The translations under genes and the position numbers were made by a program. Shown here one piece after another: positions 60,685-64,000 of a stretch of 64,000 bases of DNA. Within the stretch, counting starts at the first letter, position 1. Each line of letters starts with the position of its first letter. This DNA comes from Streptomyces diacarni. Its GTDB lineage: Bacteria; Actinomycetota; Actinomycetes; Streptomycetales; Streptomycetaceae. The notes below the pieces were generated by a model. It was not told the DNA's origin, made no database searches, and saw only the letters and a list, made by a program, of their open reading frames with translations. The DNA is taken from the NCBI RefSeq assembly GCF_003323715.1, contig NZ_QOIN01000043.1, forward strand, positions 1 through 64,000, in the 5' to 3' direction.

Positions 60685-60690
60685 AGTCAA
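60685..60690 (-). promoter_or_regulatory. Possible -35 box of the N-glycan operon
   Basis: On the minus strand TTGACT (60690-60685) is a good -35. The best -10 about 18 bases on, AGCTTA, is weak, so the promoter call is tentative. It lies between the operators and the binding-protein gene, within the 571-base gap 60535-61105. Confidence 0.4.
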
Positions 60691-60762
60691 TAGCTCCCCG
60701 GAAAAGCGTCCTTCGTCTTACCGGTACCCGTGCCGGGGCCCTGGGCGGCTCTTGCGTCCGGG

Positions 60763-60780
60763 AGCTAATGCGCTTTAGCT
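60763..60780. promoter_or_regulatory. LacI-type operator 1
   Basis: AGCTAATGCGCTTTAGCT is an 18-base palindrome around a central GCGC with one mismatched pair. It has the central CG and symmetric arms of LacI-family sites. It lies in the divergent gap between the ABC operon and the LacI gene. Confidence 0.7.
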
Positions 60781-60787
60781 TGTGACT

Positions 60788-60803
60788 GCTTAAGCGGTTT
60801 AGC
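60788..60803. promoter_or_regulatory. LacI-type operator 2
   Basis: GCTTAAGCGGTTTAGC is a 16-base imperfect palindrome sharing the GCT-AA-CG-TT-AGC frame with operator 1. The two centres are 24 bases apart, a little over two helical turns. Confidence 0.65.
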
Positions 60804-61105
60804 CGGGGCCTCGGGTTGCCGTCCGCCGGGGGCCGACCGACCCCGGGTGCGTGGCGGGAGCGGTGTGCGGTGGGCCCGGGCGGCGGCCGGTCCCGGGCTC
60901 CCGCCTGGGGTGCGCGGCGGCTGGTCCCCGGTGGCGGTCGGGCCGCGAACAGCAGGGCGTCGGCGGCGAGCTGCGGGCAGTGGGCGATTGCTGCCAGGAT
61001 TGCCACCGCAAGCCGCCGGGACCACGGACGCCGCCGCAGGAAGGCTGCCGGGACAACCGGGGCGGTCGGGGAACCGGGACGAGGCGAGACGAGGGGCGGG
61101 CTGAC

Positions 61106-62449
61106 GTGGATTCCGTGGACGCGGTGCACACGGAAGGAGCCGTCGAGGCGGACAGCGCGGACGAGACGGCGGCAGCGGCGGACCGTACGCGGGAGGCCGA
61201 ACCCGAGAGCAGCCCGAGCGAGCGCGGCCCGAGCGGGGTTGGGCCGAGCGGGGTTGGGCCGAGCGGGGTTGGGCCGAGCAGCACGGGCGAAGCGCCGGAA
61301 GCGGCGCGAGCGGCCGGCGCCTTGGAGGTGCCGGCGCAGCGGCGTCGCCCGACCATCAAGGACATCGCCCGGCGGTCCGGCGTGTCCGAGAGCGCCGTCT
61401 CGTTCGCCCTCAACGGCCGCCCGGGGGTGTCGGAAACCACCCGCGCACGAGTGCGCCGGGTGGCCGAGCAGGTCGGTTGGCGGCCCAGCACGGCCGCCCG
61501 GGCGCTGTCCGGTGAGGGCGCTGCCACCATCGGCCTGGTGCTGGCACGCCCCGCGCGCATGCTCGGGGTCGAGTCGTTCTTCCTCCAGCTCATCTCCGGC
61601 GTCCAGCAGGTACTCGCACAGCGCAGGCTCGGCCTGCTCTTCCAGGTCGTGGAGGACGTGACGGCCGAGTGCGCGATGTACCGCCACTGGTGGGCCGAGC
61701 ACCGCGTCGACGGTGTGCTGTTGGTCGACCCGCGCTCGGCGGATCCGCGGCCCGGGGTCCTGGAGTCGCTCGGGCTGCCCGCCGTCGCCATCGGCGGCAC
61801 CGAGACCCGGCCCCGGCTCTCCGCCGTCTCCGCCGACGACGCGGGAGCCATGACGTCGGTCGTCTCCCACCTGCACGCGTTGGGGCACCGCGACATCGTC
61901 CACGTCGCGGGGCTTGCCGGGCTGGCGCACACCGAACGCCGGATCGCCTCGTTGCGGGCCGAGGCCGGACGGCGTGGCCTGCCGCGTGCCAGGTCCCTGA
62001 CGACCGACTACTCGGATGCCGAGGGCGCGGCGATGACCCGGCGGCTGCTCGACGAGGACGCGCCGCCGACCGCCGTCATCTACGACAACGACGTGATGGC
62101 CGCCGCGGGCGTGGCCGCCGCGGCCGAGCGGGGTCTGTCGGTCCCGGGTGACCTGTCCATCGTCTCCTGGGAGGACTCGGTGCTCTGCCGCATGGTGCAC
62201 CCGTGGCTGACCGCGCTGGCCCGCGACCCGGTCGCCTTCGGGCGCGGCGCCGCGCAGGAGCTGGCCCGCCTCCTGGACGGCTCGCCCTCCCGCACCGTCG
62301 GGGTGCCGCTGCCCGAACTGCTGGTGCGGGAGAGCACCGCGGCACCGAAGAGCCGGCCCGTCCCGCCCCGGCCCGGCCGCGTCTCCTCCGACAGGGTCGC
62401 GGGCGCCAGCTCGGGCCCTGACTCGGACTCGGCTCCGGACTCGGCTTGA
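61106..62449 (+). CDS. LacI-family transcriptional regulator
   Basis: A 447-residue LacI/GalR-type repressor. The helix-turn-helix reads TIKDIARRSGVSESAVSFAL at residues 83-102, followed by the hinge SETTRARVRRVAEQVGWRPS and a periplasmic-binding-protein-like core (IGLVLARPARMLGVESFFLQ, VDGVLLVDPR, PGDLSIVSWEDS). It should repress the ABC/glycosidase operon until an N-glycan-derived sugar binds. The N-terminal 80 residues before the helix-turn-helix are unusual: acidic, low-complexity and carrying three GVGPS repeats. GTG 61106 has a purine-rich site, but a later start (for example GTG at codon 75) cannot be excluded. The C-terminal 35 residues are also low-complexity. Confidence 0.88.
   Translation: MDSVDAVHTEGAVEADSADETAAAADRTREAEPESSPSERGPSGVGPSGVGPSGVGPSSTGEAPEAARAAGALEVPAQRRRPTIKDIARRSGVSESAVSFALNGRPGVSETTRARVRRVAEQVGWRPSTAARALSGEGAATIGLVLARPARMLGVESFFLQLISGVQQVLAQRRLGLLFQVVEDVTAECAMYRHWWAEHRVDGVLLVDPRSADPRPGVLESLGLPAVAIGGTETRPRLSAVSADDAGAMTSVVSHLHALGHRDIVHVAGLAGLAHTERRIASLRAEAGRRGLPRARSLTTDYSDAEGAAMTRRLLDEDAPPTAVIYDNDVMAAAGVAAAAERGLSVPGDLSIVSWEDSVLCRMVHPWLTALARDPVAFGRGAAQELARLLDGSPSRTVGVPLPELLVRESTAAPKSRPVPPRPGRVSSDRVAGASSGPDSDSAPDSA
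61231..61275 (+). repeat. 15-base tandem repeat GAGCGGGGTTGGGCC, three perfect copies
   Basis: The repeat starts at 61231, 61246 and 61261 and encodes the GVGPS units in the N-terminal extension of the LacI protein. The period is a multiple of three, so copy-number change would keep the frame. Confidence 0.85.
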
Positions 62450-62483
62450 CCCTCACGCCGCGTGAGGCCGAAGAGTGAGGTCC

Positions 62484-63023
62484 ATGAGCGACCACTACGA
62501 CGCGTTCGAGATGAGCCCCGTACCCACGCCAGGACCGGACGCCGTTCCTCCGGAGCCGTTCCGCGGCATCTACGGCATGCCCGCCTTCGCGACGATCCCC
62601 ACGGACGACTTGGCGGCGTCGACGGACTTCTGGACCCGTGGACTCGGCTTCGTTGATCTGTTCAGCATCCCCGGGGAGGTCGTGCATCTGCGCCGGTGGG
62701 CGTTCCAGGACGTCCTCCTCATCCCGGCGACGGGCGTCCCTGGACAGCCGGCGGGACCGAGCCTGAGTTTCGCGTGCGTGCTCGGCCAGGTCGACACCGT
62801 CGTCGAGGCCTGTCGTGCGTTGCGCCGGGACTCGGTGGAAGGCCCGCGCGACACCCCCTGGAACACCCGCGACGTCGTGGTGACCACACCGGAGAACGCA
62901 CGGATCGTCTTCACCGCGGCGAAGCCCTTCGACCCGTCCAGCCAGGAGGCCCGCAACCTCGCAGCCGTCGGGATCGAGCCACCGGGGGGCACCGGTCGCG
63001 GCGACAATGACCGGCATGCCTGA
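62484..63023 (+). CDS. VOC-superfamily (glyoxalase-like) protein
   Basis: A 179-residue protein with one vicinal-oxygen-chelate module. Landmarks are GMPAFATIPTDDLAASTDFWTRGLGF, where the A-x-x-DFWxxxLGF pattern is standard, then VVHLRRWAFQDVLLIPATG, SLSFACVLGQVDTVVEACRAL and a C-terminal TTPENARIVFTAAKPFDP. Such proteins range from antibiotic-binding to dioxygenase-like enzymes. ATG 62484 is preferred to GTG 62475, being closer to the purine-rich GTGAGG. It overlaps the downstream MerR gene by 17 bases, so the two are linked and the VOC protein may act on or bind the regulator's ligand. Confidence 0.8.
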   Translation: MSDHYDAFEMSPVPTPGPDAVPPEPFRGIYGMPAFATIPTDDLAASTDFWTRGLGFVDLFSIPGEVVHLRRWAFQDVLLIPATGVPGQPAGPSLSFACVLGQVDTVVEACRALRRDSVEGPRDTPWNTRDVVVTTPENARIVFTAAKPFDPSSQEARNLAAVGIEPPGGTGRGDNDRHA

Positions 63024-63816
63024 TACCACCGACGTCGACGGCCTGACCGTCGGTCAGGTCTCGGCGCGCCTGGACGTGACGGTCCGCGCGCTGCACCACT
63101 GGGACGAGATCGGCCTGGCACGGCCCTCGCTGCGCACGGCCGCCGGGTACCGGCTCTACACCGCCGCCGATCTGGAACGCCTCCACCGCATCGTCGTCTA
63201 CCGCGAGATCGGTCTCGGCCTGGACCGGATCCGGGCCGTGCTGGACGACTCGGCGGACGTGCCCGGTGCGCTGCGCGCGCAGCGCACCCAGGTCGCCGAA
63301 CGGATCGAACGCCTCCAGCGGCTCAGCGCCGGACTGGAGCGGATGATCGACGCCCACGAGCGCGGCCTGCTGCTCACCCCCGAGGAGCAGGCCGCGCTCT
63401 TCGGCCCGCGCTGGGACCCGGACTGGCCTGCCCAGGCCCGCCGGCGCTACGGGGACACCACGCAGTGGCGGCAGTACGCCGAACGCTCGGCCTCCCGCGG
63501 CCCGGAGGAATGGCAGGCCGTCGCCGACGACGTCGCCGGCCTCGACCGCGCCCTCGGAGAGGCGATGGACGCCGGCGTCGCACCCGGCAGCCCGGAGGCA
63601 CATCAACTCGTCGAGCGGCACCGGGAGGTTTTCGCCTCCTACTTTCCGCTGACCAGGCAGATGCAGGTCTGTCTCGGCCGCATGTACGAGTCCGATCCGG
63701 GGTTCGCCGCCCACTACGACGGCATCCGCACCGGCCTCGCCCCGTGGTTCCGTCGCCTCATCGACGCCGACGCGCGTGCCCACGGCATCGACCCGGACAC
63801 CGCGACCTGGGAGTAG
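63007..63816 (+). CDS. MerR-family regulator with TipAS-type ligand domain
   Basis: A 269-residue regulator. The N-terminal MerR helix-turn-helix reads LTVGQVSARLDVTVRALHHW, then DEIGLARPSLRTAAGYRLYT and IVVYREIGLGLDRIRAVLDD, followed by a dimer coiled-coil. The C-terminal TipAS antibiotic-recognition domain has LLTPEEQAALFGPRWDPDWPA, GPEEWQAVADDVAGL and VCLGRMYESDPGFAAHYDGI, matching Streptomyces TipA. In TipA, thiopeptide antibiotics bind a Cys of this domain; Cys in QVCLGRMY is at the matching place. ATG 63007 and ATG 63016 are both possible. It may control itself and the overlapping VOC gene. Confidence 0.9.
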   Translation: MTGMPDTTDVDGLTVGQVSARLDVTVRALHHWDEIGLARPSLRTAAGYRLYTAADLERLHRIVVYREIGLGLDRIRAVLDDSADVPGALRAQRTQVAERIERLQRLSAGLERMIDAHERGLLLTPEEQAALFGPRWDPDWPAQARRRYGDTTQWRQYAERSASRGPEEWQAVADDVAGLDRALGEAMDAGVAPGSPEAHQLVERHREVFASYFPLTRQMQVCLGRMYESDPGFAAHYDGIRTGLAPWFRRLIDADARAHGIDPDTATWE

Positions 63817-63831
63817 AACGCGGGGCCCGGC

Positions 63832-63900
63832 CCGTGAGTCCGTCCGGCGGGAGCGTCCTCGCGCGTCCGCGAGAGCGCCGGGGCCGGGTCGGCCTCACGG
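63832..63900 (+). terminator. Compound hairpin after the MerR gene
   Basis: Outer arms CCGTGAG (63832-63838) and CTCACGG (63894-63900) enclose an inner hairpin CTCGCG-CGTC-CGCGAG (63858-63873). It lies between convergent genes. The outer right arm runs into the stop codon of the last gene. Confidence 0.4.
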
Positions 63901-64000
63901 CCCGCCGCGGCCTTCCGCCGCGTCGAACGCGGGTGCCAGGGGAGCCATCGCCGCGCGCAGCAGATCGGGCAGCGAGCCGGAGGGTACGACCAGACCTCCG
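63895..64000 (-). CDS. 3' end of a minus-strand gene, product unknown
   Basis: Reading leftward from the right edge, an open frame of 34 codons ends in TGA (63897-63895): it begins GGLVVPSGSLPDLLRAAMAPL and continues to an Ala/Glu/Gly-rich tail. GC bias at third positions supports coding. Too little is seen for a family assignment; a regulator's C-terminal ligand domain is one possibility. Confidence 0.5.
   Translation of the reverse strand, partial: GGLVVPSGSLPDLLRAAMAPLAPAFDAAEGRGGP

Noticed and set aside
61231..61275. Three 15-base repeats as an iteron or origin
   Set aside because: They lie in a coding frame and keep it; no replication gene is present.
1..64000. tRNA or rRNA genes
   Set aside because: Scanned by eye for TTCGA-type arms and acceptor pairing and for conserved rRNA words; none convincing.

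Overview
The window is very GC-rich, its genes are tightly packed and often overlap at ATGA or GTGA, and GTG/TTG starts are common. It carries a rodlin gene, a DUF574-type methyltransferase, a TipAS-type MerR regulator and a second, reduced complex I cluster. Together these point to a Streptomyces (or very close actinomycete) chromosome, in an accessory, polymer-degrading part of it.

Layout. (1) 1-3.8 kb: the tail of an IS110-type transposase, an NCS1 permease broken by one amber codon, an Asp/Glu/hydantoin-type racemase, and two uncharacterised proteins. (2) 3.8-12.5 kb, minus strand: an oxidative L-fucose pathway (fuconate dehydratase, SDR, aldo/keto reductase, mutarotase, MFS sugar porter, lactonase) beside a secreted GH95 alpha-L-fucosidase. 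A 12-base motif is shared by the two upstream regions. (3) 12.7-19.7 kb: housekeeping-like genes (Aquifex-type aconitase, SAM methyltransferase, YciO-like protein, M24 peptidase, DMT exporter, HhH membrane protein). (4) 20.0-28.2 kb: an eight-gene complex-I-like operon A-[BD]-H-J-K-L-M-N. The peripheral-arm subunits are reduced to one fused, Fe-S-less NuoB/NuoD-like protein, and NuoM and NuoN have altered key acidic residues. (5) 28.3-35.8 kb, minus strand: a five-gene SWIM / unknown / VWA / MoxR-ATPase / DUF5682 system. (6) 36-40.6 kb: a secreted NPP1 protein, rodlin, a DUF6328-like membrane protein, an oxidoreductase, a LysR regulator and a YciI-like protein. (7) 41-46.5 kb: an IclR regulator with a perfect palindromic operator at its promoter, an OPT transporter and two peptidase-like enzymes, which look like a peptide-utilisation unit. 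(8) 46.5-50.6 kb: a secreted GH64 beta-1,3-glucanase and a HelD/HelR-like RNA polymerase recycling ATPase with palindromes upstream and downstream. (9) 50.6-62.4 kb: an N-glycan utilisation locus (ABC importer, GH5_18-like beta-mannosidase, GH85 endoglycosidase, GH38 alpha-mannosidase) with a divergent LacI regulator and twin operators. (10) 62.5-64 kb: a VOC protein, a TipAS-type MerR regulator, and the 3' end of one more gene.

Two glycan-foraging units (fucosides and high-mannose N-glycans) and a beta-glucanase suggest life on fungal, plant or animal glycoconjugates. The most unusual parts are the reduced complex-I-like operon and the MoxR/VWA/DUF5682 system. No tRNA, rRNA, CRISPR array or complete insertion sequence was seen. 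All functional calls come from reading motifs and gene order by eye; no database search was run.
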